Below are positions 1 through 13,120 of a stretch of 64,000 nt of DNA, one piece after another. Source of the stretch: Bolinopsis microptera (taxonomy: Eukaryota; Ctenophora; Tentaculata; Lobata; Bolinopsidae). The stretch spans positions 11,098,707-11,162,706 of the forward strand of contig NC_087082.1 in assembly GCF_026151205.1 (NCBI RefSeq), given 5' to 3'. How positions within the stretch are numbered: the first letter of the stretch is position 1; every line of letters starts with the position of its first letter. The notes beneath the pieces were generated by a model, which was given only the letters and a program-made list of their open reading frames with translations, did no database searches and was not told the origin of the DNA. The position numbers and the translations under genes are program-made.

Positions 1-3000
1 CCCCCGTGGCCCGGTCACGTGATATGATAACTCCGTCTCCTATCTCCGGCAACATCTTCTCTGTTTTGGGAAGCCGCTCCTCGTTAACAAGACCAGTTAA
101 CGATATCCTGACGGGTAATCTTAATTGAACAAATTATATATTTTTTAAATTGCTGATTTCCTTAGTCGGTAATATTATAAAAATATGGACTGTTATAAAC
201 ATGGTTCTTTGGACCGAAAAGAATTCGAACCCCACAATTTTAACTGCGACTTTTTTTTTCCCGCAATTATAACCACATTGCCGCTTTCACACCAAATTTA
301 ATATTATTTTCATTAGATATCCGATTGAAATTGTTCCTAGTTAACCACTCAAATTGAAAGGATGGGGGGAATCGTAGACAAATCTGACTTTTTGAACCAG
401 AACTAGCTTCAATCTAGCAAACAATAACGTGAGCATACTTCTGGACGTGAATGAAAGAAACATTAAGCATATTATGATTGATATACCAAAGGGAACATCA
501 AAATTTGACTCGGGGGGTTAAATTATGGGGGGTAAAAATATGGACTGTTATAAATATGGTTCTTTGGCCCGAAAAGGACCAAATTAGGCCCCAAATAATA
601 TTACCGACTAAGGTAGACGATATCAATGGGTTGATGATATCAATACGGCGGAATTCAACATTTTAAATAAAGTTGCTATCCAAGAAAATTGACTTATTCA
701 GTTGACTTATTCTATATAAAAATATTCAAACACAAATCACAACAATAAATTTGTTGACACGAGCCAATAGCTGTCACTACCACTGTAATTACAACTATTT
801 CATTGTGCACAGAATATAAGTACGCACTTCTAGCCTCTCAGAAGTCTTAGTAATTCATCACAAATATGCCCGAGTATTTATCCACAGTTTCGTGTTTAAA
901 CGGGAGTCATTAATCATGATGTTTGTTGTTATCTGTAAAGTCAAACTTTACACATCAGATCACGTACAAAGCAGATAATATCTCTAAAAGAGATACCTAA
1001 TCAAGATACGTACCTGTAAAGTTCAGGGTCGTTGTTCAGTTCCGGATGGAGGAACTTGCCGTCTATCTGAACTTTGTGTTTGTCAATGAGGAAGTTACCG
1101 GTCTGAGCGTCTCGTTCGTAACAACACACCTGAGGCAAGATGATTTTAGGTCACGTGATGATATGTTTTAGTCTGAGACTGTTTGTAGCTCAAGTTCATG
1201 TTATTTGGGTCTTCATATCGTCTCATGACTTTATCTAGATCATCAATGGAATGCAATCGAACACATGAAATCATCGAACATGAATATTGGATATCATGAT
1301 ACATCATAATACAACAACTAAACAAATATCTACTCAGGATTAAACGAAGATACTCAAAAACCAATGAGCCGAACAAGTTACCTGTAACCAGGCCTGTCTA
1401 ATGGGAGTACCAGCAAAGGACTGAGTACGTGGTCTGTCCAGGGTGGTGAGGATGTGGTCGGAGGAGTTGCTGGCCACACTCCTACTGCGTCCTATACTGG
1501 AGGGTAGGTCCGGGAGCGAGGATATTGACGTGCTCTGAAAACACAACTATTAGTAGGAAGTAGGGGTGGGAAGTAGGAAGTAGAAGTAGGAAGTAGAAGT
1601 AGGAAGTAGAAGTAGGAAGTCAGTCAAGATTTAATAAAGCAACTTAGACCGAACTATTATTATATAATGTACTTAGAATTATGATTTGGCGATCAGATAG
1701 GAGTATCTGTTCTGATGCATATTGAATACGAGGGTTCGCTAAAGTAACTTGCTAAAGTTACTGTGTATGAGATACCCAGAAAGGAGACTCACGTGTCTTG
1801 GAGGACTGATTTCAGAAGAGTCGCTCATTACAGGGGAGCTAGGACAACTGACATCCTCCAAGGAGTTCCCACTAACACCACCTGAAACAAACAGTCTATT
1901 AGTAATTAGTAATTAGTAATTAGTAAGAACTAATTAGTAATTAGTAATTAGTAGATCACATGGTGTTTTGAACTGGCAGCTTTATTCACAATAACTCCCG
2001 CTTAAATTATATCTGATATTTTATTGAATAAGTTATAATTCGTGGAAGTATATCACTTTATTAAAATACACAATATTAGGTCTCACTTTATTAAAATACA
2101 CAATATTATTAGGTCTCACTTTATCATAATACACAATATTAGGTCTCAGGGGATAAATGATAAATGATAATACACAATATCGCGAATATTCACAACATGC
2201 GTTTAACATCATTACTTTAACAAATTAAGTCGCAAGGTAGTTTTATTTTCAACGGAACAGCTTATACTCATTAACCAGAAAGGAAGCATTTATCATCGCT
2301 CTGGCCTGGGAAATGTAGGGAGAATATCACTTTGTTGCCAATTTGAAAGATCTATTTACGATTATTGAAACCGAGAAATGCGTGTGGTGACAATGATTGC
2401 CTTTGTACACTTATGGATATTCAACACGCACAGTTTCTAATTAAATGGCCAGTATTTGTCTGCAATGAGCAATGCGCTGCTGTGAGACTTTGAGAGTGAG
2501 AGACTTTCTGAGACTTTCTGAGTGAGAGACTTTCTGAGACTTTGGAAGTGAGAGACATTCTGAGACTTTGGAAGTGAGAGAGTTTCTGAGACTTTGGAAG
2601 TGAGAGACTTTGTGAGACTTTGGAGACTTTGAAAGTGAGAGACTTTGTGCGCATACTTAAATTAATGCAAATCAGATTTCCTTACATCTTTGTGTAAGGA
2701 AAGAAATTTTTGATTTTATTTAAGTGATCACGGTAAACGAGACACAAAGTTAGTGGGTCATCAAATTTTGTGGACAACAGTCAACATTGTCGACTCTTAA
2801 TGTAATTACCTTTATAAATTTGAAATATTGGACATGATCTGTAAATTATAAATCAGTGCAAGTCAACTCTCTTATTAACTATTACCTCTCACAAAATGTA
2901 CATCGAACAGTTGCATTAGTCATCCATCATCGGCAAAGCTAAACGATCATCGCTTTGTATTGAAGTGCCGATATTAATATTAAATGAATCACATAATATA

Positions 3001-6000
3001 GTGTAACTTGTGTGAAACTAAGCACAATGATCTTTAAACAAGGTGTTCTCGAACGTGTCCCATCTTTGTTATTAAATTAAATCAAAATATGCGCGCGACA
3101 TCCCACAAAAAGTTCATGATAATATTATGTGAACAGAAACACATGAAACTAGTACACAATCCTCGATCATTTCTATAAATAGCAGCAGGAGGGCACGGTC
3201 TCCAGTGGGAGAGTGAGAGGAGGTTCTCTGCCACAAAACACGGGGACTCGTGAAACAAAATTCGGCCGATAAACATGTATCACATATCAAATTGAGAAAT
3301 TGGATCAACCCGGAGCGGTGAGGGATTGGCAGGGACTGATGTTTGTGTTTATAAATAAGGGATGATATTATCTGGTGTCGTCGGGAAACTGTTTTCATTT
3401 GTTTATATCAATAGAATTAGTATTTGAGAGGGTGACGCAACTCCTGGGCGTCTGGGAAACAGAGGGACGTCTGGGAAACAGAGGGACCAGAGGGACCAGA
3501 GGGACCAGAGGGACGATTACTATTTACAGAGTCTGACAACATCGAGATATTATCCGTTTAAGGCGTGACGTGTATCAAGTGTGGTATCTGGTGGGCCTGT
3601 AGCACGGCTAATTCATTATAATTGGGTGCAACACGTTCAGATTGACGTCAGTAGAAAATTGTAGTATGGTATATAAACAACAGATTGCGATCAGAGGCAA
3701 CATTTATGAGTGGTGGTTGCCGAATCGCTTAATTGTTGTATATTTTATACATTTTGCAATACAAATTATCAGATGTGGGATCACAACATTTGCGAGAATT
3801 GTCCGTACCCAATGTTGCCTCTCAATCTGCGATCACGACGATGGGCCAAGCAAACAGAGCTTTGAATGGCTTGCGATTATAAGAAGACAAACAATTCAAT
3901 CGAAAATGTACCAGAAAAGAGAAAACATCGGTCTATATTTTCGAAAACATGCTTACTTTAAAAACACCACTGAACGAGCAGTTTATATAATACAGTATAT
4001 CGGAGCGGAGTGTATTCACTGCACAACGCTGAGAAATTCGTGCGTGCCGACACAAGCTACAGTGCACTTGAAACTGTCGTATGTATGTAGTTCATGGATA
4101 TTGAATACATGAAGAGTATCGCAACTATTGATTTGTTACTCAGTGTCAAATTTGGGGACAAGCTACTGTCTTGGTATCAAGATTCTGTCAGCAGAAGAAA
4201 AGCAGAATATTTTAAGCAGAATAAAGAATGTATTCAAAACTTCTATAAGACTGAAGATTGCATCATTTGCTTTATTTTGATGCAATTTTATTGGTTGATT
4301 ATGTATGTGCAACATGTAAATTACGGAAAGCTAGCAACTGAAGGGTACTCACTTTTAACAGCCATGATGGAGAGGTGATATGTTCTATTTAGTGGGCATA
4401 GCAACGACTATTAATCTATAATATATACACACTAACATGAGTACAAAATACAAAGTGTACTAAATCGTAGGCTGTAAAACTAAAACACTAGTAGCACGCT
4501 GTGGAAAAGCATGCGCCAATCAAGCCTTGCGCCGGTTGCCACAACGACAGCCAATGAAATCACGGGGATGCAACTGTGAACCAATCAGGAAGGCGGAAAG
4601 CGGTCAGGTGATGTGTAGTCATGGCAACATGTGCGTTTCACGTGACACCAGGCGCAGTCACTGCTTTAACCTAATTACTGAACATAGTAAATACAGTACT
4701 GTTGTATTATTAGACACGAGCCCCGGCATGTGACTACAAACAAACTGACAGACAAACTCACAAACACTCCATTCAGATGGGGAGTCTTTAACATTAAAAT
4801 TTAATGGGTAGCCTGTCTTTTGATAAAAACTAACGAACAAATTAACCATACATGGTCTTACCTTATTCCTTTACATGGTAATGATCAATGGCTAGATATG
4901 GAAATTCTCAATGCCTATATATGGCAATGCTCCATTTTCTTCTAAAATCGTTATTTGTTTGATAGTGTACGAAATACGAAAACAATGGAGATATAATCTA
5001 ACGTACCTGTGCTGGACATAGTACTGTTTTCTGTTCTTGCTCCCCTCTTTACTCCACGTGACGGCTGAAGTAAATATCTGTAGTAATCAACTAAATAATT
5101 AACCTAATAATTATAGAATTATAAATAATTATGCACATTATTACGTGATATGTAATTTTAGTGTAAAGGTATAATAACGGTCATTAAATAATCATATGGA
5201 CTGTAGTGAACAGTTATTAGCGGTATTTATATGGAAGATGTAGCCGAATCTAGAATGTAAAGTATTTAATTTAATGGGAAATCACAGATTTCAGCAAAAA
5301 GCCATTTGTCATGTTTAAGAATAGTGCAATTAACATCACGATTCGTAAACTGTTCGGCAGAAAAATGACCAGAGACAACTGACGCTCTGTATTAAAATGA
5401 AAATTTCACTAAAGTGACAGTACGGTAAAGAGGTAAAGGGGTAAACTGTAAAGCCAACCCAAACTGCAACTCCTTTTATTACCTAATTGATTCGATCTGG
5501 CGATGTTATAAACTGCACTGTAGCATGTAATATTATGTATTATAGCGTCTTGCGTATCCAGTATCACATCTCGGCACACATTTAATATTATGTGTGTGTG
5601 CGGGATAAGTCTTACACAGCTTTCGTTACAATGATGACCTTCCTTCAAGGATATTTTATAAATATGAAACTCGTTATAATGACTATTTTATAAGATGAAA
5701 CTCGTTATAATGACTATATTATAAGATGAAACTCGTTATAATGACTATTTTATAAGATGAAACTCGTTATAATGACTATTTTTTAAGATGAAACTCGTTA
5801 TAATGACTATATTATAAGATGAAACTCGTTATAATGACTATTTTATAAGATAAAACTCGGTATAATGACTATTTTATAAGATGAAACTCGTTATAATGAC
5901 TATTTTATAAGATGAAACTCGTTATAATGACTATTTTATAAGATAAAACTCGTTATAATGACTATATTATAAGATGAAACTCGTTATAATGACTATTTTA

Positions 6001-9000
6001 TAAGATGAAACTCGTTATAATGACTATTTTTTAAGATGAAACTCGTTATAATGACTATATTATAAGATGAAACTCGTTATAATGACTATTTTATAAGATA
6101 AAACTCGGTATAATGACTATTTTATAAGATGAAACTCGTTATAATGACTATTTTATAAGATGAAACTCGTTATAATGACTATTTTATAAGATAAAACTCG
6201 TTATAATGACTATATTATAAGATGAAACTCGTTATAATGACTATTTTATAAGATGAAACTCGTTATAATGACTATTTTATAAGATGAAACTCGTTATAAT
6301 GACTATATTATAAGATGAAACTCGTTATAATGACTATTTTATAAGATGAAACTCGTTATAATGACTATTTTATAAGATGAAACTCGTTATAATGACTATA
6401 TTATAAGATGAAACTCGTTATAATAATAATGACTATTTAAAATATCCCACACAATACACAACGAGGTATGTATTATGAGCTGGTTACTAGTAACTTCCTG
6501 CACAACAACTGGAAAGGCTATACCAGCATGAGATCAAGTTATTTAACAATTATGTAATTCTTTAATTACACATCCCAGCTCTGAAAGGTGGAAACTTCGT
6601 CAAATGTCATTCTCAGTACAAAAATATCGACGAAAATGTATGAAATTACAAAACTGAGCACGGAGAAAGTGAGACTAGAATGTTCAAAGGAATTAAGTTT
6701 TACAGAAAAGGAAGGAACGTACAGCTGATGCCGGTAATAAAGATAAGTAAATTACACTTAAGATAAGTAAATTACATTCAACAAGTGTTGGGAAATAATG
6801 TTCGGCAATGACTAGCGACACGATCCGAGCAGATATTGAGTAAATACATTATCCTCCCTAATAACAACACGATCTTGATATTACACACTGTTAAATATCT
6901 TAATGATGTGAAGTGAAATGCAACACGGATATATTCATATAATTTGATGCAAGAGAGAGAGAGAGAGAGAATGAGAGAGAGAGAGAGAGAGAGAGAGAAA
7001 ACGGTGCCGGATTTTATAATAATAGGCCGGACTGTACTGAGTGTGTAATGAAGCGTTTTTAAGTCAAATTGAGAATGTCACGTGATAAAAAACAGGGTAA
7101 CACGTGGTAACCACATGGCAACCACATGGCAACCACAAGACTACCAGGTGCTGCCAAGGTTACCGCATTTCTCCCAATTAACACTTGATATATATAAATA
7201 TATGTGTTTAAATTAAATCCTGTTTGTTTGCAGATATATATATTTCTCAGCAGTGTAATTAAGTGAAAGGTTGTAAGCATTGAGATCATTCGTCAAACCT
7301 ACTCACGATAACAAAGTGACACAGCCTTTGTAATTTCAGTGACAATTGCTAATTATTGCTCATTATCGTTTTAATTATCGTGCGAATATGTTTGGATGCC
7401 CTGACAGGACTTTAGGATGCAGTGATCGTACTCCCCCCGCACGGTTCATTGAGTTGAAGGCGTTAAGTCGGCAAGTAGGTACAATGCCAACCGACTGTTA
7501 GATGGCTATCAGCGTAATAGCCGGTTAATAGCCCCCTAACATCCGGTTAATAGCCGACTAATAGCCGGTTAATAGCCCTTTAACAGCAGGTCAATAGCCC
7601 CCTAACAGCCGATTAATAGCCGACTAATAGCTGGTTAATAGCCCTTTAACAGCAGGTTAATAGCCGACTAATAGCCGGTTAATAGCTCCCTAAAAGCCGG
7701 TTAATAGCCCCCTAACAGCCGGTTAATAGCCGACTAATAGCCGGTTAATAGCCCCCTAATAGCCGGTTAATAGCCCCCTAACAGCCGGTTAATAGCCGAC
7801 TAATAGCCGGTTAATAGCCCCCTAATAGCCGGTTAATAACCCCCTAACAGCCGGTTAATAGCCCCCTAACAGCCGGTTAATAACCCCCTAACAGCCGGTT
7901 AATAGCCGACTAATAGCCCTTTAACAGCCGGTCAATAGCCCCCTTATAGCCGGTTAATAGCCCCATAATAGCCGGTTAATAGCCCACTAATAGCCGGTTA
8001 ATAGCTCACTAATAGCCGGTTAATAGCCCCCTAACAGCCGGTTATTAGCCCCCTAACAGCCGGTTAATAGCCGACTAATAGCCGGTTAACCTAATAGCCG
8101 GTTAATAGCCCACTTATAGCCGGTTAATAGCCCCCTAACAGCCGGTTAATAGCCCTTTAACAGCCGGTAAATAGCCCTCTAATAGCCGGTTAATAGCCCC
8201 CTAATAGCCGGTTAATAGCCCCCTAATAGCTGGTTAATAGCCCTTTAACAGCCGGTTAATAGCCCCCTAATAGCCGGTTAATAGCCCCCTAACAGCCGGT
8301 TAATAGCCCTTTAACAGCCGGTAAATAGCCCTCTAATAGCCGGTTAATAGCCCCCTAATAGCCGGTTAATAGCCCCCTAATAGCCGGTTAATAGCCCCCT
8401 AATAGCTGGTTAATAGCCCTTTAACAGCCGGTTAATAGCCCCATAATAGCCGGTTAATAGCCCCCTAACAGCCGGTTAATAGCCCCCTAATAGCCGGTTA
8501 ATAGCCCCCTAACAGCCGGTTAATAGCCCTTTAACAGCCGGTAAATAGCCCTCTAATAGCCGGTTAATAGCCCCCTAATAGCCGGTTAATAGCCCACTTA
8601 TAGCCACCAAATGAAAACCTCGCGAGTCTTAAATCATTGTGATGCAATTTTGTCAATCAAATTTTCTAACCTGTTCTTTGATACAATTAGAACGTTCTGC
8701 TGTAAGATTTGATTCCAACAGCGCATGAAACATAACAATATCAAACAACAGATCCACCGAAACGGGAAGAAACGTTCTTAACAGTACAAAAGTGACAATT
8801 TCAACTGAGTGTAACAGAGGGAAGACATTATAACCCAATTAACTAATTAAAACCCAATTAACGAGCACTTAGTGTAATGTTGTGTTTAGCTAGTTTAAAC
8901 GTGTGACTGGTATCGTGTTTCAAGGGCTCTGCTGCGCAATTGGGTGGTGTCACAAATAATTACACATATGTTCGAATGAAATACAGCGTAGCTTAACGAT

Positions 9001-11611
9001 ATCAGGTCTGTAATGATGAACAAGGTCTGACGTGCCCACTATTAAGGTCACGTGTCCACTAATTCAGGTCACGTGGGTAGTATTGAGATCACGGTGAGAA
9101 GCAAGTGCCACCTAAAGGTGAAAATATAACCTGTCAGCGGTGTGGATAATGAATATTACTACAGCTCGAAAAAAGGCTAGAAGAATGGAAGGGATGGTCT
9201 TTATGAAATACTGGGGTTATTAAAATCGAAAGATTTTAACCAGTGTTAAGAAGTGAATAAGTCGCGACTTCCTACGTAGTAGATGCGATAACTTTTATTT
9301 GACCATAAAATTAAATCTCGTGCTAAACTGGATTTACCTTTAAATTGCGTGCTAAACTTACCTTTAAATTGCGTGCTAAACTGAACTTACCTTGGGAGGA
9401 CGAGAACTTGTGACGCTGCTGCTCTCCAGAGAATCAAACCCACTATCTCGGACATCTTGATCACTGGGATGGTTAGAAACTTGCATCTTGAACCCGGACC
9501 GTTCACAGAACATAGAGACAGGTCTCTTCTTGTCAGATGCAGAGCAGGATCTTTTGATGTCACCTGCGTCCGAACCAGCTCTGGGCCGATTAGGCACGGA
9601 ACCGGCTCTACTGCGGACAAGGCCAGATCCTGAAGCGCCTGTACTTCGGCCACTTTTAAGATCTCCCGATTGGGAACTAGATCTTTTAATATTTCCCGAT
9701 TGGGAGCTTAGTTTTTTAACATCCCCTGATTGAGAACTAGATCTTTTGAGATCGCCCAATGCAAAACTAAATCTTTTAAGACCTCCCGAACTAGATTTTT
9801 TAATATTTCCCGATTGAGAACTAGATTTTTTAAGATCGCTCGATTGAGAACTAGATCTTTTGATACTTCCCGACTGAGAACTAGATCTTTTGATGCTTCC
9901 CGACTGAGAACTAGATCCTTTGATATTTCCAGACTGAGAACTAGATCTTTTGAGATCCCCGGATTGAGAACTGGATCTTTTAAGATCGCTAGACTGAGAA
10001 CTAGATCTTTTAACATTTCCCGTTTGAGAACTAGATCTTTTAACATTTCCCGTTTGAGAACTAGATCTTTTAAGATCTCCTGATTGAGAACTAGCTCTTT
10101 TATGATCGCTTGATTGGGAACTAGTTCTTTTATAGGTCAAATTAGCACAGTACCGTTGAAGGTTGCCTGATTGGGAAACCGATCTTTTGATAAGATTGCC
10201 CACGTACGAACCAACTCTGGGGCGGCTAGGAACAGATACAGCTCTATTACGAGCACCTGACTCATCATCATCATGTCCATTAGGCTGGCCCGATTCGGCG
10301 CTCATTCCATTTCGTTCACCCGAACTGGTATTTGTGCTGTTTTCTTTGATATTATGCTCCTTAGGAAGTGAACTACTCTCAATAGTCTTATCTTTGTTAT
10401 CATTGTCCAGGTTATCAGATATTAGTGGATCTATGTCTGGAGTCAGGGTTCGTACTTGGTCACCTGAGAACGTCTCGATTAGTTTTGATTTTAATCCCTG
10501 ATTATGGTGATGTCATAGTCAAAGTTATAAAATGGGCGAAACTTAGGAGCTAAAAACAGATCGTAAGATTTAGCAAATGCTAGTAAGTCAGACACGATGA
10601 CTGTTTACATGCTATACAAATAGTCACAAACTTAGAACCAGACCCAGCCTACTCAAGGCACATCAATACTTGTCACTTCAAAGTGTGAATTTACAGTTGA
10701 ATTTCTATAAAAATAAAATTCTCACCATGCAGAGTAGGGTAAGTAATAGGTTTGGTCATACTACCATCACCATAAGAACTCTGAGGAGTCTGAATGAGTT
10801 TTAAACTACAGTCATCATAAGATGCAGGAGCGATACTCCTTATGACATCATCCATGACATCCCCTGGCTCCTCCCCTTCCTCCTCGCCCTTCTCCATCGT
10901 GTCCAGACTAAAGCTCGACACGTACGTTATGCTTCTTGTAGTCTGGTTAGGATTTGGAATTGCAGACCTGGTAGTCTGGTTCGGATTTGGAATTGTAGTC
11001 ATACGCTCAAGGGAGTCCTCGTGGTCTGAGTACATCTGATTTGGTATTGCAAACATCATTTGGGAGAGACTGTCTACAGTAGGTATGGGTTGAGACACGA
11101 TTCTCTGGTGGGGACTGGAAGCAGTGTCTAAAGTAGAGTACTGGCTACCACCGGGCACAGACAGCGAGGACCGCGTATCCAGGGTCGAGTAGGGACTATC
11201 AAACTCACCGTCCAGATACTCGTCCAGGTCATCCATGATATCACCGGGCATGTCCATAAAATTGATGACGTCAAATGTATTGTCCCTCAAGTCTACAGGG
11301 CTGTCTGACATGACCAGCTGCACTCCTGAGAGGGAGGCGACTGTTCCCGTGTCAGGGTCTGAAGTTAGGATACTGTCTGTGTTGGAATGTTTGTTATAAT
11401 CCAGCGTGTTCTCGTCGAGGGTGAGGCTATTGAAGGAGTCCGTCCGGAGATCCATTGTGTCAGAGTCAGTGCTGAAGAGGGTGGCAGTCAGTTCGGATAG
11501 GTTGAAGTTTTTCAGGTCGAGTGTGGAAGCTTTGTCATTGCCGTCAAGTGATCTTCTGATGTTTTCCAAGTGAAACTGGAGTTGTTCGTCTGGGTCCAGC
11601 GTACTAGTCAT
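1..11611 (-). CDS. Divergent SMAD-family (MH2) protein, possibly inhibitory SMAD; 3' end beyond window
   Basis: Exons on the minus strand: 11611-10726 (preceded by a CAG acceptor at 11626/11627, so a 5' UTR exon lies upstream), 10463-9391, 5064-5007, 1881-1793, 1534-1382, 1129-1014 and 107-1 (incomplete). All junctions are GT-AG and phases agree throughout, giving at least 827 residues. Residues 1-295 are acidic, Ser/Thr/Asp-rich and unrecognised. About 385-564 is a 10-residue repeat array. About 654-750 is a Ser/Pro-rich linker. From Trp751 the sequence resembles an MH2 domain: W-x4-CYE, then VQIDG, RISLTGLVN and IGDGVIISRD. The last motif is closest to the IGFGILLS stretch I know from SMAD6/7. 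No MH1 domain was found. SMADs transduce TGF-beta/BMP signals in the nucleus; inhibitory ones block receptors. The MH2 call is my own motif alignment. The exon model is more certain than the family. Confidence 0.6.
108..1013 (-). other. Intron of SMAD-like gene (between exons 6 and 7)
   Basis: The acceptor side reads CAG at 110-108 and the donor is GTACGT at 1013-1008 (minus strand). I see no coding sequence inside. Two short phrases recur, at 185-205 and 538-560 (atatggactgttataaa-tatggttctttgg), suggesting an old small duplication or repeat. Confidence 0.6.
1882..5006. other. Intron of SMAD-like gene with simple repeats
   Basis: Between exons 3 and 4. It holds AGTAATT repeats (about 1900-1955), a threefold repeat of a tatcactttattaaaatacacaatatta-like unit (2050-2140), a GAGACTTT-type minisatellite (2484-2650) and a 10-bp AGAGGGACC-type repeat (3470-3515). 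A 156-codon plus-strand ORF at 3642-4112 is not recognised and is probably chance. At 4513-4590 three CCAAT/ATTGG-type boxes occur close together; whether this is a cryptic promoter cannot be told. Confidence 0.5.
2484..2650. repeat. Minisatellite, GAGACTTT-rich
   Basis: Irregular tandem repeats of units such as gagagactttctgagactttggaagt, about 26-28 bp with internal 9-bp substructure. It lies in an intron. Confidence 0.8.
5649..6440. repeat. 31-bp satellite array with an 8-unit (248-bp) higher-order repeat
   Basis: About 25 tandem copies of a 31-bp unit built on gatgaaactcgttataatg plus a variable AT-rich tail. Tail variants (ttttata, tttttta, atatta) and an aaactcgg variant recur in the same order: the aaactcgg variant is at 5851 and again at 6099, exactly 8 x 31 bp apart, with matching neighbours. 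The array sits in the intron between exons 2 and 3 of the SMAD-like gene. Confidence 0.95.
6953..7000. repeat. (GA)n microsatellite
   Basis: Near-perfect GA dinucleotide run with one interruption (aatg). Confidence 0.9.
7505..8606. repeat. 22-bp satellite made of two related 11-bp halves
   Basis: About 50 copies of ccggttaatag + cccc(c)taatag-type units over 1.1 kb. Both halves share the form CC-x-x-x-TAATAG, so the basic period is 11 bp with a dimeric 22-bp register. Variants (taacag, ctttaacag, gactaatag) are interspersed, and blocks such as ctttaacagccggtaaatagccctct recur near 8150, 8310 and 8525. It lies in the same intron as the 31-bp array. Confidence 0.95.
9658..10197 (-). repeat. 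In-frame array of about 18 ten-residue KRSSSQSG-type repeats
   Basis: Inside exon 2 of the SMAD-like gene a 30-bp unit repeats about 18 times without breaking the frame. The consensus is roughly [DNS][LIV]KRSSSQ[ST][GS]; two units near 9760-9800 have lost a residue and diverged. Each unit presents an R-S-S-S motif of the kind used by basophilic kinases and often by 14-3-3 proteins; that role is inference. All six frames stay open here because of the repeat, so overlapping ORFs in other frames are artefacts. Confidence 0.9.
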
Positions 11612-12696
11612 AGTATCGCAGTTACCCTGCAGGAATGAATACATCAGGATATTAACACTAGTTATGAATCGTTATCAATTATCAAATCAACAGATAACTG
11701 TTCAGTGTTCATGGCACCCCAAATTCGATAATTTGAGAATCGAATTTGAGAATATAAGTGAAAAATGTAAACAAAACAATTAGGATCAAATAACAAGGTT
11801 TAAAATGTCTACTGAAAAACACACACGTGAGCATAACATCACAGACATCAGTGCTCAATAATTAGAATATCTAACTTAATAACTGAGGGAGACCAACAAC
11901 AACAACAGCAGCAGTTTCAATGTATGATTGTTACACTACAACATATCAAAGTGAACTACACAACACTGAAAAGTAACCACAAATCACACGTGACCCCCGG
12001 TCACATGACGACATGTGACCTCCCGGTTATTACAATTACCTCATGGGGTTTTGTTCCTGTTGAAGGTTTCATTGTCCCTCTTCTTCAACCAGTTCTCTTA
12101 CCATCCCTTGTGAGGAGGTGTGTTTAGTTTTACTGTCAGTGGAGCAAATATGTTCATTTAATTAAATCTGATATTACGTCAAGCAATAATTAGCAACACT
12201 GTAAAATTGCTATAATAAATACGGTATAACTATAAGTTGGGTGTTAGTTCAAAATTTGCAAAATCAGGAATAAATTAGATGATCAGATATCGATAATCAT
12301 GATCTTTAATCAAATATAAAAGTAAAAAGTATGCCACCTGGCACCTAGCTGTGTAAGCATCACGCAAATTTAATCTCAAAGGATCAAAAAGGAGTAACAA
12401 TATTCGCTCCTCTAGTTCATTTGTAGTCACTTGTGAGTCACCATTTCACACGATGGTGTTTTAAAAAGGAAGTAAACCGCAAATGAGGACAACCGACAAC
12501 ATGTACATTATTTGGTTTGTGACAACAAAAATACCTTACAATACTGAAGGAGGCACTGGGAGGCTCCCTGGGAACTGTAGACAGCAAACCAATCAACTAT
12601 ATTGGTGAGTTAAACTAGCAAGCTATGATATCATGTTACCAAATATACACCTCGGTACTGAGGAACGGCTCTTACATTGTACACCTACCTACAAAG

Positions 12697-12847
<151 letters not shown>

Positions 12848-13079
12848 AATGTGTAAAATAGTTCTGAGAAACGAGGTGTGTTCAAAATGTGTCTGAAACC
12901 TTCAGCAGCAGTAGCGGTAAAACACCTACTTTTATACTTTAGAATACAGACACGTTCTACTACATAACACGGTAAATATTGATACTGAATTGTATCAAAT
13001 CGATTAACATCAACAGCAATGGAGTTGACCGTTTATCAATGTAAACACCTTATAAATCACAACAAAACGTGAATACTGA

Positions 13080-13085
<6 letters not shown>

Positions 13086-13118
<33 letters not shown>
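13086..13118. repeat. (CA)n microsatellite
   Basis: About 16 CA dinucleotides. Confidence 0.95.

Positions 13119-13120
<2 letters not shown>

Noticed and set aside
3642..4112. 156-codon plus-strand ORF
   Set aside because: No motif; lies in an intron of the minus-strand gene and overlaps an imperfect inverted repeat (about 3680 and 3811).
5649..8606. CRISPR array
   Set aside because: Repeats are contiguous with no unique spacers, and the DNA is eukaryotic.
9488..10083. Other-frame ORFs over the KRSSSQSG array, both strands
   Set aside because: A 30-bp period keeps every frame open; only the minus frame joined to flanking exons by phase-consistent splice sites is supported.
10464..10497. 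Acceptor at 10498 for exon 2 of the SMAD-like gene
   Set aside because: It puts the exon out of phase and hits a stop; the acceptor at 10464 keeps phase and has an ACTAATC branch-like site.
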